Below are positions 40,587 through 49,197 of a stretch of 52,726 nucleotides of DNA, one piece after another. A program made the position numbers and the translations under genes. How positions within the stretch are numbered: position 1 is the first letter of the stretch; each line of letters starts with the position of its first letter. This DNA comes from RYN-428 sp035551995 (GTDB lineage: Bacteria; Planctomycetota; Phycisphaerae; Tepidisphaerales; Tepidisphaeraceae). The notes under the pieces were generated by a model, which was not told the DNA's origin, made no database searches, and saw nothing but the letters and a program-made list of their open reading frames with translations. The stretch covers positions 1 through 52,726 of the forward strand of contig DASZME010000070.1 of the NCBI GenBank assembly GCA_035551995.1, written 5' to 3'.

Positions 40587-43442
40587 ATGATCTATCGCAT
40601 CGACGTTCAGACCGCTCCTCTTGCTCGTGGCGGCGTCGCCGCCGTGGACCCGCTCGGCGAAGCGGTCCGACATCAGATTCAGGAATTCGGCAAAAGCGTC
40701 GGGAAGATCACCACCCGCCGAATCTTCCTCATCGACGCCGACGCCGACCCGGCCGGCATCGAGCGCGCCGCCAAAGAGCTGTTCGCCGATCCCGTCGTCG
40801 AATCGGCTGAAATCATGACGTTTGCGCCCGATGATTCGGGTCATAGCCGAATCGAAATTCACCTCAAGCCCGGCGTGATGGACCCGGTCGCCGCTTCGAC
40901 CGAGATGGCGCTGCGCGATATGGGGATCATGGTTCGCGAGGTGCGGACGGGCCGATCTTACGTCGTCGACGGAAACGTGCCGCGGAGCGAATTGCAGGAA
41001 ATTGCCAGCCGGGTGCTGGCCAACGGCGTGATCGAGTCGGTTCACTTTGACGCCTACCTGCCGAAAAAATTCGAGACCGGCCGCGACTATCAATTCCACC
41101 TTCGGCATGTGTCGATCCGCGACCTCGACGACGCCGGCCTGCAAAAGCTCAGCCGCGAGGGCCACCTGTTTTTATCGCCGGCGGAAATGAAAGCCGTGCA
41201 ATCATACTTTCGAGGGCGCGACCGCGAGCCGACGGATATCGAACTGGAAACCATCGCGCAAACCTGGAGCGAGCATTGCGTTCATAAAACGCTCAAGAGC
41301 GCCGTCGACGTGGAAGTTCAGGACGTAAACGGGAAAGTGCTCTCGACTCGCCGATATAAAAATCTCATCAAGGAAACGATTTTCGACAGCACGATGCAAT
41401 TGATGCGGCGAGACCGAGCGACGGCCGGCGTCGAGTGCCTTTCGGTTTTCGCGGACAACGCCGGCGTGATCGGCTTTGACGAAACCGACGCCGTCTGCTT
41501 CAAAGCCGAAACCCACAACCATCCCAGCGCCATCGAACCGTACGGCGGAAGCGCCACCGGCGTCGGCGGGGTTATCCGCGACATCCTCGGCACCGGACTC
41601 GCCGCCAAACCGATCGCCAATACAGACGTGTTTTGCGTCGCTTTCCCCAACGCGGCCTCGCCGTTGCCCAAGGGAATTATTCATCCCAAGCGGATCCTCC
41701 AGCAAGTGGTGGCGGGCGTTCGCGACTACGGCAATCGCATGGGCATTCCCACCGTCAACGGCGCCGTCTATTTCGATGATCGCTATCTCGGCAATCCGCT
41801 GGTGTTTTGCGGCTGCGTCGGCCTGATCCCGCGCGACAAAATTCACAAGGAAACCGGCGCCGGCGACGCCGTCGTCGTCATGGGCGGACGCACCGGCCGC
41901 GATGGAATCCACGGCGCGACGTTTTCGTCGGCCGAGCTGACCGACACGCACGCCGACGAATTTTCCCATGCCGTGCAGATCGGCAACGCGATCACCGAGA
42001 AAAAGGTCGGCGACGTGATTCTCCAGGCGCGCGATCGCGGCCTGTTCTCCGCCGTCACCGATTGCGGCGCCGGCGGGCTTTCCAGTGCCGTCGGGGAAAT
42101 GGGGGAAAAAATCGGCGCCGCCGTCGATCTGGAAAAAGTGCCGCTCAAGTACGCCGGCCTGCGTTACGACGAAATCTGGATCAGCGAAGCGCAGGAGCGA
42201 ATGGTCCTGGCCGTGCCCGGCGGAAAGCTGGATGAATTGCTCGCGCTGGCGAAAAGCGAAGACGTGGAAACGACGGTCGTCGGCGTCTTCGGAACCGCCG
42301 AGCGCGACCTGATCCTCAATTATCACGGCACGCAAGTGGCGCGCATGTCAATGGATTTCATCCATCGCGGCATCCCCATGCCGACGCGAAAAGCGGTGGT
42401 CGTGCATTCCGATAAGGCGCCCGGCGCGCGTAACGATTCGCCTCCCGCTGACGGCACAATAAGACAGCTTCTCCAACTTCTCGCTCACCCGAATATCGCC
42501 AGCAAGCATTGGATTATTCGCCAATATGATCATGAGGTGCAAGGCGGATCGGTCATCAAGCCGCTCACGGGGCCGCTGCAAATCGGCCCATCCGACGCCG
42601 CCGTCCTCCGGCCAAAACTCAACAGCCATCGCGGCGTCGTGGTCGGCTGCGGATTGTCGCCGCACATCGAAGACGCCTACGAGATGTCCATCGCCGCCAT
42701 TGACGAAGCGATTCGCAACGTGGTCGCCGTCGGGGCCGATCCCAACACGCTGGCCATCCTCGATAACTTCTGCTGGCCGAGCGTCGACGACGAAAAAACG
42801 ATGGGCACGCTGGTCCGCGCCTGCGAGGCCTGCCGCGACGCGGCTCTCGCTTTCGGCATCCCCTTTATCAGCGGAAAAGACAGCCTGCACAACCAATTCA
42901 CCGACGGCGAAACCGGCCGGGTGATCCGCATCCCCAACACGCTGCTCATCAGCGCCATCGGCGTCGTCGACGATGTTCGCAAATGCGTCACGATGGATCT
43001 GAAGAATGACGGCGGCGTTCTTTATCTCGTCGCGGCTCAAGGTCTTAATGCGAGCGCTCACCTGGCAAACCTGATCGAAACCCATCGCCGGATTCATGAC
43101 CTGATCAGCCGCGGTTATGTTGCAAGCTGCCACGATGTCAGCGACGGCGGCGCCCTGACCGCTTTGGCCGAGATGTGCATTGCGTCCGGATTGGGGGCAT
43201 GGATTTGCCCCGGCATCGCGGCAACGACGAGGCTATTCGCCGAAGGAAGCGGCGCCTATATCGTCGAAGCGAATCCTTCAATGGACGATCTGAAAGATCA
43301 TCTAAAAAACGCGCCATGCGATGTATTAGACATCGGACATGTCACCCGCGAACCGGCGCTCGACGTCGAAAACAACGGCACGCGAGAGAGCGTCACCGTC
43401 GCGGATTTAACGCGGGCATGGCGCGGGACGCTGGACTGGTGA
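40587..43442 (+). CDS. purL: phosphoribosylformylglycinamidine synthase, PurS-PurS-PurL fusion
   Basis: A 951-residue enzyme of purine synthesis (FGAR to FGAM). I start at 40587 (MIYRIDVQTAPLARGG); the frame is open to 40278. Two PurS-like modules come first: ~1-85 and ~88-165, the second with HLKPGVMDPVAASTEMALRDMG, VREVRTGRSYVVDG and LANGVIESV. The PurL synthetase follows, with QTWSEHCVHKTLKSAVD, ETHNHPSAIEPYGGSATGVGGVIRD, DCGAGGLSSAVGEMGEK, GCGLSPHIEDAYEMSIAAIDEAIRN, ISGKDSLHNQF and CHDVSDGGALTALAEM. No glutaminase domain is present, so PurQ must be separate. Typical small PurL is ~740 residues, so the extra length is the two PurS modules. Confidence 0.96.
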   Translation: MIYRIDVQTAPLARGGVAAVDPLGEAVRHQIQEFGKSVGKITTRRIFLIDADADPAGIERAAKELFADPVVESAEIMTFAPDDSGHSRIEIHLKPGVMDPVAASTEMALRDMGIMVREVRTGRSYVVDGNVPRSELQEIASRVLANGVIESVHFDAYLPKKFETGRDYQFHLRHVSIRDLDDAGLQKLSREGHLFLSPAEMKAVQSYFRGRDREPTDIELETIAQTWSEHCVHKTLKSAVDVEVQDVNGKVLSTRRYKNLIKETIFDSTMQLMRRDRATAGVECLSVFADNAGVIGFDETDAVCFKAETHNHPSAIEPYGGSATGVGGVIRDILGTGLAAKPIANTDVFCVAFPNAASPLPKGIIHPKRILQQVVAGVRDYGNRMGIPTVNGAVYFDDRYLGNPLVFCGCVGLIPRDKIHKETGAGDAVVVMGGRTGRDGIHGATFSSAELTDTHADEFSHAVQIGNAITEKKVGDVILQARDRGLFSAVTDCGAGGLSSAVGEMGEKIGAAVDLEKVPLKYAGLRYDEIWISEAQERMVLAVPGGKLDELLALAKSEDVETTVVGVFGTAERDLILNYHGTQVARMSMDFIHRGIPMPTRKAVVVHSDKAPGARNDSPPADGTIRQLLQLLAHPNIASKHWIIRQYDHEVQGGSVIKPLTGPLQIGPSDAAVLRPKLNSHRGVVVGCGLSPHIEDAYEMSIAAIDEAIRNVVAVGADPNTLAILDNFCWPSVDDEKTMGTLVRACEACRDAALAFGIPFISGKDSLHNQFTDGETGRVIRIPNTLLISAIGVVDDVRKCVTMDLKNDGGVLYLVAAQGLNASAHLANLIETHRRIHDLISRGYVASCHDVSDGGALTALAEMCIASGLGAWICPGIAATTRLFAEGSGAYIVEANPSMDDLKDHLKNAPCDVLDIGHVTREPALDVENNGTRESVTVADLTRAWRGTLDW

Positions 43443-43503
43443 GGCACGTTTCACTCCCATGGTGGATCGAGGAATTCGAGTGAAGAACGACAACCGTTAA
43501 CCG

Positions 43504-43704
43504 ATGAACAATCGTTGGCCGCGAACCCGGGTTTGGCTGGGCTGGGTTATTCCCGCCATCATCTTCATCGCGATCTTTGTGTACTTGATTTTTGGCGAAC
43601 CCGACGATTTCGTAAGCCGCATGTGGATCGTCTTCGGTGCATTCGCGTTGGTCAGCATCCCGATCGGAATCATGTACGGCGTTCAAGACAGATTCTGGAC
43701 ATGA
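43504..43704 (+). CDS. small two-helix membrane protein, unknown
   Basis: A 66-residue protein with two hydrophobic helices (VWLGWVIPAIIFIAIFVYLIF and MWIVFGAFALVSIPIGIMYGV) separated by a short acidic loop (GEPDDFVSR). No family recognised. It begins 61 bp after purL on the same strand. The ribosome-binding site is weak, but the membrane pattern makes a real protein plausible. Confidence 0.6.
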   Translation: MNNRWPRTRVWLGWVIPAIIFIAIFVYLIFGEPDDFVSRMWIVFGAFALVSIPIGIMYGVQDRFWT

Positions 43705-43805
43705 AAGCGGATCGCCATCGGCGCGTAAGCCCATCACGGGAAAATCACGACGGCCGTCACCGCATCACTCTTGAATTTCCCCCCCGCCTCCCGCATCCTT
43801 CGTCC

Positions 43806-44867
43806 ATGGAAAAACTATGGAACTGCGCGGTGATCGGAACCAGCACCGTCGGGCATACCCACGTCAAAGTGCTTTCCACGCTTCCCAACGCCAAGCTCGC
43901 CGCCGTGTGCGACTTGTACCCCGATAAAGCCAGGGCGGCGCTCGAACGCCACGGAATTACCGGCGTTCCGATCTACAAGGATCAGGCGGAGATGCATGCC
44001 CGCCACAAGCTCGATTGCGTCAACATCGCCACGCCGTCCGGCGTGCACATGCAGTCGGCGTTGATCGCCTTTGAACACAAGGTGAACGTCATCGTGGAAA
44101 AGCCGATGGAGATTCAGATCGAGCGGATCGACGCGATGATCGCCTCGGCGGCGGCGAACGGCGTGCGCCTGGCGTACATCTCGCAGAATCGCTGGCAGGA
44201 GGCGAATCGAGCGCTGAAGGAAGCCGTGGGCGAAGGACGATTCGGCACGATCGCGTACGCCGCCTGTTTTACGCCGTGGTATCGGCCCGACGCCTATTAC
44301 GCCGCCGGCGGATGGCGCGGCACATGGGCCGTCGACGGCGGCGGAGCGATCATGAATCAGTCGATTCATTCGATTGATCTGCTTCAGTGGATCGCCGGGC
44401 CTGTCGAGCGGGTCAGCGCGTATGCGGGCAGCCGAATCCATCCGCGGATCGAAGTCGAAGATACCTTGTCGGCCAGCGTGAAATTCAAGAGCGGCGCCTT
44501 TGGAACCATTATGGGAACGACCGCCATGTTCCCCGGCACGCCCGCCCGAATCGAAATCGGCGGGGAAAACGGGACGGCGGTTTCCGAAGCGGGGCTAAAG
44601 GTTTACAAATTTCGCGATGAACGTCTCGCGGACGCGGAGTTGGTCGATCGAGTAAACGCCAACGCCGCCTCGCTCACGCGCGGCGCGGGCGCCGCGGCGG
44701 ATATCGGGCTGGATCTGCACACGCGCAACATCGCGTCAATCCTGGCGTCATGGGAACAGGGCAAAGAAGCCGAAACCAGCGGCGCCGAGGGGCGCAAATC
44801 GGTTTCGATCATCAATGCGCTCTACGAATCGGCAAGGAAAGGCGGGGCGCCGGTCGACGTCAAATGA
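43806..44867 (+). CDS. Gfo/Idh/MocA-family NAD(P)-dependent oxidoreductase
   Basis: A 353-residue oxidoreductase. I start at the ATG at 43806 (MEKLWNCAVIGTSTVGHTHVK); the open frame extends to 43515. The Rossmann domain has IGTSTVGxTH, DCVNIATPSGVHMQSALIAFEHKVNVIVEKPMEI (EKP motif), and the C-terminal domain shows GGAIMNQSIHSIDLLQWIAGPVERVSAYAG, with the catalytic-site His typical of the family, and EDTLSASVKFKSGAFG. Planctomycete genomes carry many paralogues, mostly acting on sugars. The substrate is unknown. Confidence 0.93.
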   Translation: MEKLWNCAVIGTSTVGHTHVKVLSTLPNAKLAAVCDLYPDKARAALERHGITGVPIYKDQAEMHARHKLDCVNIATPSGVHMQSALIAFEHKVNVIVEKPMEIQIERIDAMIASAAANGVRLAYISQNRWQEANRALKEAVGEGRFGTIAYAACFTPWYRPDAYYAAGGWRGTWAVDGGGAIMNQSIHSIDLLQWIAGPVERVSAYAGSRIHPRIEVEDTLSASVKFKSGAFGTIMGTTAMFPGTPARIEIGGENGTAVSEAGLKVYKFRDERLADAELVDRVNANAASLTRGAGAAADIGLDLHTRNIASILASWEQGKEAETSGAEGRKSVSIINALYESARKGGAPVDVK

Positions 44868-44990
44868 GGCCGCCGAAGAAAACGCGGCTGTGAATTAAAT
44901 AGCGAAGGCGTCTCGCCCGTGTCTGCCCTTTGAAGACACCGCCAAGACGGTCGCGCCGCGGGTAAGACAAAATCTTATTCCACCCAATTG

Positions 44991-45902
44991 CTACGTCCCC
45001 AAATGCCCCGACGCGAAATAGGCGTCGATGCCTCTTGCCAGGCTATAGTGGGGATCATATCGCAGGATTTTTCGCGAGCAGGTGAGATCCGCTTCCGTCC
45101 AGGTCTGGAAGAAATCGTATGGGTTCTCGAAGTATTCAGTCGGAAGATCGACCTTCAGCACACGGTTCAGTTGGGCCACCACGTCGTTGAAGCTCGAAGC
45201 CGCCCCGCTTCCGACGTTGAATACGCCGGTGGTTTGGCAGGTCGTCGCGGCGAGGTTGGCCGCGATCACGTCGTCGATATAGACGAAGTCGCGCTTCTGC
45301 TGACCGTCGTAAAAAATCCGCGGCCGCTTGCCGGCGCGCATCTGCCGAGCAAGCTGCCCGATCATGCTGGCGAATTTGCCCTTATGGTTTTCCCCGGCGC
45401 CATACACGTTGAAATAGCGCAGCCCCACCACCGGATAGGCCAGGCGATCGATGTAACGATCCACGAGTCTTTCCATGGCCAGCTTGGAATAGCCATAGAC
45501 GTTCAACGGCTGGGGCTTCTGCGATTCCTTGTTGGGAGATTCTCCGCGCCCGTAGGTCGCCGCGCTGCTCGCCCACACCATTCGGCTTTTCCATTTGACG
45601 GCCAACTCGAGCAGCGCGCGAAAACCTTCCACATTGTTGTGCATCATCTTTCGCTGATCCATCACGGTCGTGTCGGTGATGGACGCTTCGTGAAAGATCA
45701 CGTCAAAGCGATCCATGTCGACAAACGCCGACACGTCGCCCGCCAAATCGACGGTCAAGACGTCGCCGGGATAGTCGATCAGATTCGTCCAGTGGCCTGA
45801 CGAAAAGTCGTCGCAGACGACGGTTGAATGGCCATCGGCGGCGACGCGCTTTGCCAGATTCGACCCGATAAAACCGGCTCCGCCGGTGATTAGAATTCGC
45901 AC
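44991..45902 (-). CDS. hldD: ADP-L-glycero-D-manno-heptose-6-epimerase
   Basis: A 303-residue extended SDR. The start is GTG at 45902 with TGAGGTG upstream. It has LITGGAGFIGSNLAKRVAADGH (NAD-binding), HEASITDTTVMDQRKMMHNNVEG, SSAATYGRG, the YGYSKLAMERLV catalytic YxxxK, and the HldD-specific FNVYGAGENHKGKFASMIGQL and YDGQQKRDFVYIDDV. It epimerises ADP-heptose for LPS core synthesis. The closely related GalE-type epimerases cannot be fully excluded, but NHKG.MAS is diagnostic of HldD from memory. Confidence 0.92.
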   Translation of the reverse strand: MRILITGGAGFIGSNLAKRVAADGHSTVVCDDFSSGHWTNLIDYPGDVLTVDLAGDVSAFVDMDRFDVIFHEASITDTTVMDQRKMMHNNVEGFRALLELAVKWKSRMVWASSAATYGRGESPNKESQKPQPLNVYGYSKLAMERLVDRYIDRLAYPVVGLRYFNVYGAGENHKGKFASMIGQLARQMRAGKRPRIFYDGQQKRDFVYIDDVIAANLAATTCQTTGVFNVGSGAASSFNDVVAQLNRVLKVDLPTEYFENPYDFFQTWTEADLTCSRKILRYDPHYSLARGIDAYFASGHLGT

Positions 45903-46399
45903 GCATGCACCTCATGTTGAACGGATTACTCTCGCGGCAAGGAATATCGCAGGAGATGAAGAATAATCCAAGAGACGTTCGATCGCATAGCCACTCCCCG
46001 GCATTCCGACACCGCTTGTCGCGACATCTGCGCTACATTGACGTAATCAATCGGTTCCACCCGCAGTTGCCGCCCCACAAATATAATAATTTCGTGACGT
46101 AAGTATCTGCGGTTAAAGTTATTACAAATAATCATCAGCGAGCTGTTCTTCGGAAGAGTGCATTTTGTGGCACTCCAATTGTAGCAAGCTGGGAAACATT
46201 GTTCGCCGCTTAAAAAATCGTCAATATTCTCGCTTTCCCCGATGGTGAGAAGTTCTACGCCTCACAACCCAGTGGAACTTTTCATTGCCCCATTCGAAGC
46301 CGTCCTTGCCCGGGACGGCTTTTTTTGTGCGCCGGCTTGGCCGCCTAATTCCGGCGCCGGTAGTCCCGCGATCGCATCCATATTGCTATCATTCGTCCA
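45903..46399. other. intergenic region ending in a plus-strand terminator
   Basis: No protein gene supported. Divergent from hldD and upstream of coaX. It is AT-rich near 46080-46140 (with a TATAAT at 46082-46087) and has structured sequence at 46240-46290, followed by an intrinsic terminator. It could encode a small RNA read rightwards. Confidence 0.45.
46297..46326 (+). terminator. strong intrinsic terminator upstream of coaX
   Basis: AAGCCGTCC (46297-46305) pairs with GGACGGCTT (46313-46321) over 9 bp, followed by a T-run to 46326. There is no plus-strand protein gene to its left, only an intergenic region. Confidence 0.85.
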
Positions 46400-47173
46400 A
46401 TGGATATTAACTTGCTCGTGCTGAATCTTGGAAATTCCCGGCTGGCGATGGGAACGTTTGTCGCGGGGGAACTGAGTCATGTGAAGCGAATTCTCAATGT
46501 CGACCAATCGCAGTGGGCCGCGGCGATCGCCGAGCTGTGGCAGCCGATCGCATCGCGTGACGCGGCGGTCGTGGCCGCTTCGGTCAACCCCGCGCTGGAC
46601 AGCGCGCTCGAAGACGTCGTCCTGCAGGCGGCGGATCGCCGAATCGTCTGGGTCGGAAAAGACCTCGAGCTTCCGATCGCCGTCACCACCGACGAACCCG
46701 AGCTTACCGGCGTCGATCGCGTCCTGAATATCGCGGCGGCGTTCGAGCAAATGGGAAACGCCTGCGTGGTCGTCGACGCCGGCACCGCCCTGACCGTCGA
46801 TGTCTGCAACGACAGCGGCGAATTCCTCGGCGGCGCCATCGCGCCCGGCGCCGCCATGATGCTCCAGGCGCTTCATGAAGGAACCGCCAGGCTCCCCGCC
46901 GTCAAACTTGCCAGGCCCGATGACGCGTGGGGCAAGGAAACCGAGCAGGCGATGCTCCACGGCGTATTCCACGGCATCCGCGGCATGGTCAAGGAACTCG
47001 TCGAAAATTACGCCACCGCCCTCGGCCAGTGGCCCGACATCATCGCCACCGGCGGCGACGCCCCGCTCCTCTTCGGCGACTGGGAGCTGATTCATGCCGT
47101 TTCGCCCGATCTCACTCTCTACGGCATCGCCCTCGCCTACACCAATCATCACCTTAAGAACGATGCACTCTAG
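46400..47173 (+). CDS. coaX: type III pantothenate kinase
   Basis: A 257-residue ASKHA-fold kinase for the first step of coenzyme A synthesis. It shows MDINLLVLNLGNSRLAMGTF (phosphate-binding 1, N in place of the usual D in DxGNT), LTGVDRVLNIAAAFEQMGNACVVVDAGTALTVDV (phosphate 2), LGGAIAPGAAMMLQALHEGTARLP and IIATGGDA (adenosine). Type III enzymes need a monovalent cation. The next gene starts inside its last codons. No BirA or other partner is fused. Confidence 0.95.
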   Translation: MDINLLVLNLGNSRLAMGTFVAGELSHVKRILNVDQSQWAAAIAELWQPIASRDAAVVAASVNPALDSALEDVVLQAADRRIVWVGKDLELPIAVTTDEPELTGVDRVLNIAAAFEQMGNACVVVDAGTALTVDVCNDSGEFLGGAIAPGAAMMLQALHEGTARLPAVKLARPDDAWGKETEQAMLHGVFHGIRGMVKELVENYATALGQWPDIIATGGDAPLLFGDWELIHAVSPDLTLYGIALAYTNHHLKNDAL

Positions 47174-48230
47174 CGCGACGGAGAATCAGGCCATCCAACT
47201 GACGCCCCCCGGCTCGGCCGCCATCGCCGTCGTGCGCCTGCTGGGGCCGGGCGTGCCGGCATTCCTCGGCCGATACTTTTCCAAAATCCCGCGGCCTGAC
47301 CGCTGCGTTCACGGAAATCTTACGGACGGCCAACGGATCATCGATGATCCCGTCGTCATCCTGCTCGCCACCGGCGGCGCCGACGTCAATCTCCACGGCG
47401 GCGTATGGGTCGTGCGATCGGCGCTCGATCTTGCCCGCCGCGACGGCTTCTCGATCGTCGAAAGCGCGGTCGATTTTCCGTCCGTTCCGCAAGCCGTGGA
47501 CGGCGAAACGGTACTGGAAAAGGAAGTCGCCTCCCATCTTCCGCTCGCGCGCTCCGAGATCGGTATCCGCGTTTTGCTGGCGCAGCGCGGCGCGTGGTCG
47601 CATCTGAACAATCCGTTGTCCGCCGACCAAATCGAAAAAATCCTCGATGATCGCGGCCTTTATCATCTGCTGTATCCGCCTGCCGTAGCGATCGTCGGCG
47701 CCGCCAATGTCGGCAAATCGACATTAGCCAATCAGCTTTTTGGCCAGGAGCGTTCGATCACCGCAGACATTGCGGGAACAACGCGGGATTGGGTGGGCGA
47801 GATTGCAAACGTCGATGGGCTGCCAGTCATGTTGGTGGATACGCCAGGCCAGCGCGCGACCGATGACGTCATTGAGCGTGCCGCGATCGCCGCCAGCCGC
47901 GCCGCGATCGAGGCGTCGCAGCTCGTTATTCTTGTGCTGGACGCCACCCGTCCCCTGGAGCCGGAACAATCGCATTTGCTCACGGCATATCCGGGCGCGC
48001 GGGTCGTCGCCAATAAATGCGATCAGCCATGGGCGTGGGACGTCGAGCGGATCGCGGCGATTCAAACCACAGCCACGACCGGCGTTGGATTGAACGCGCT
48101 TCGACGCGCGATCGCCTCGTATTTCAGCTGCGCGGATATCGAAATAAACAAGCCGCGATGGTGGACGCAACGGCAACGTGAAATCCTTCGACGAACGATG
48201 ACTGATCCTCAATCGTTCTGGCTAATGTAA
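47163..48230 (+). CDS. shortened MnmE/TrmE-like GTPase
   Basis: A 355-residue protein that overlaps coaX by 11 bp. The start at 47163 (MHSSATENQAIQLTPPGSAAIAVVRLLGPG) gives the N-terminal TrmE-type beta domain (~12-120). The G domain follows: G1 GAANVGKSTL, G2 with the IAGTTRDW switch, G3 DTPGQR and G4 NKCD. Typical MnmE is ~450 residues with a helical domain around the G domain and a C-terminal catalytic C(I/V)GK. Here the helical part is shortened, and the protein ends ...TDPQSFWLM with no CxGK. It therefore probably lacks tRNA-modifying chemistry. A paralogue with another role is likely (inference). Confidence 0.85.
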   Translation: MHSSATENQAIQLTPPGSAAIAVVRLLGPGVPAFLGRYFSKIPRPDRCVHGNLTDGQRIIDDPVVILLATGGADVNLHGGVWVVRSALDLARRDGFSIVESAVDFPSVPQAVDGETVLEKEVASHLPLARSEIGIRVLLAQRGAWSHLNNPLSADQIEKILDDRGLYHLLYPPAVAIVGAANVGKSTLANQLFGQERSITADIAGTTRDWVGEIANVDGLPVMLVDTPGQRATDDVIERAAIAASRAAIEASQLVILVLDATRPLEPEQSHLLTAYPGARVVANKCDQPWAWDVERIAAIQTTATTGVGLNALRRAIASYFSCADIEINKPRWWTQRQREILRRTMTDPQSFWLM

Positions 48231-48323
48231 ATCGGGAATGGGAATTGGTTCGATCAGGGGTAGCCGAGACCGCTGATTTGTCATCGCGGAGTGTCAGGCA
48301 ATAAAAAAGTTCGATATTGGCGT

Positions 48324-48986
48324 TCACTTGCGGATTGTATTTCGAAATTGGCGCACGGACACGACTGACCAAGTCGTCCCAATGAGTCCGCCCAGGTATC
48401 CGCCCAGGTCAATCCCGTAGACGGCCATAAAACGAGGGGGCCTAAGCTCATCGCGGCGAACCATTTCCGTAAAATCGTTTGATGATCCCGCCAGCCATCC
48501 CAAATAACCGGCGGCGCCGGTGCACGCCCCACACGCGAAGCACCACAGAAAGGTGATTGGAATCCGTAGCAACAGTCGCGAATAGGATAACTGCGGCAAA
48601 CCCCCTTTTGGATTGTTTGCCATTAACATCGCGACGCCAACGAGCAAACCGGCCGACCAGGTCGCCTTTATTCCGACTTTCGCCGCCGCCCACGTCAATG
48701 CCGCAGGATCTGGGGGAGTACGCGGCCCGAGCGATCGCTGGAGGTCCTTGCCATAATAGAACTATTCCCAACTGATTCTTGAGGTAAGCAGATCGTTCAC
48801 GGCGCCATACAGCATCGCGACCGCAACCACCTCGATCAGAAAAAAATACTCGCGCCAGCGCGTCGCGTGACGTCCGTGGCGGCGCAAGTCCATGAGGGCC
48901 AGCACGAGGAATATCAGCGATCCGACGGAGATTCGCGCCAGAAGGCCGGCATCGCTTGTGGTGATCCACGTCCAGAATTGCCGCAT
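48324..48986 (-). pseudogene. membrane protein gene interrupted by an in-frame TAG
   Basis: Two parts lie in the same frame on the minus strand. 48986-48762 encodes MRQFWTWITTSDAGLLARIS to ...AVNDLLTSRISWE. The next codon is TAG (48764-48762). It continues without another stop as FYYGKDLQRSLGPRTPPDPAALTWAAAKVGIKATW and on to 48324, with three further hydrophobic helices (WSAGLLVGVAMLMA, ITFLWCFACGACTGAAGYLGWLA, GYLGGLIGTTWSVV). Together a ~220-residue, ~five-helix membrane protein. The TAG lies where a tyrosine codon (TAT/TAC) would fit (SWE-Y-FYYG). A nonsense mutation or sequencing error are the main options. Confidence 0.7.
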
Positions 48987-49012
48987 GAGGAGATCTTATC
49001 GCATTTCGCATG

Positions 49013-49046
49013 TTGGTGTAGCGACCGCGGGTCGCGGAACATGCCC
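49013..49046 (+). repeat. copy of 34-bp interspersed repeat
   Basis: 29 of 34 bp match 32652-32685 (TTGGTGTA-CGA-CG-GGG-CGCGGAA-ATGCCC). It lies between the amber-interrupted gene and the S24 regulator. Confidence 0.6.
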
Positions 49047-49147
49047 GGATGATGTTTGGTTTTGCCGCGTCACCCACGTTCAACAATCACAAAACACGTC
49101 CACGCACCGATTCATTTGTTAGGCGTCTGTACGAGAATCTTATTGCA

Positions 49148-49176
49148 TTGCGCGGTTGTGCTGTGGTATTTATGAT
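49148..49176 (+). promoter_or_regulatory. promoter of the XRE/S24 regulator
   Basis: TTGCGC (49148-49153) and TATGAT (49171-49176) are spaced by 17 bp. Transcription would begin near 49183, only ~15 bp before the start codon, giving a very short leader. Confidence 0.5.
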
Positions 49177-49197
49177 TCACTGGATAGGATGTTCTTC

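Noticed and set aside
41202..42335. Long open frame antisense to purL
   Set aside because: The sense strand encodes a clear PurL. The antisense frame is rich in Asp/Ala/Arg without any motif.
48762..48764. Pyrrolysine or selenocysteine decoding at the TAG
   Set aside because: The codon is TAG, not the TGA used for selenocysteine, and no pylT/pylS-type gene is seen. Nothing supports special decoding over a nonsense mutation.
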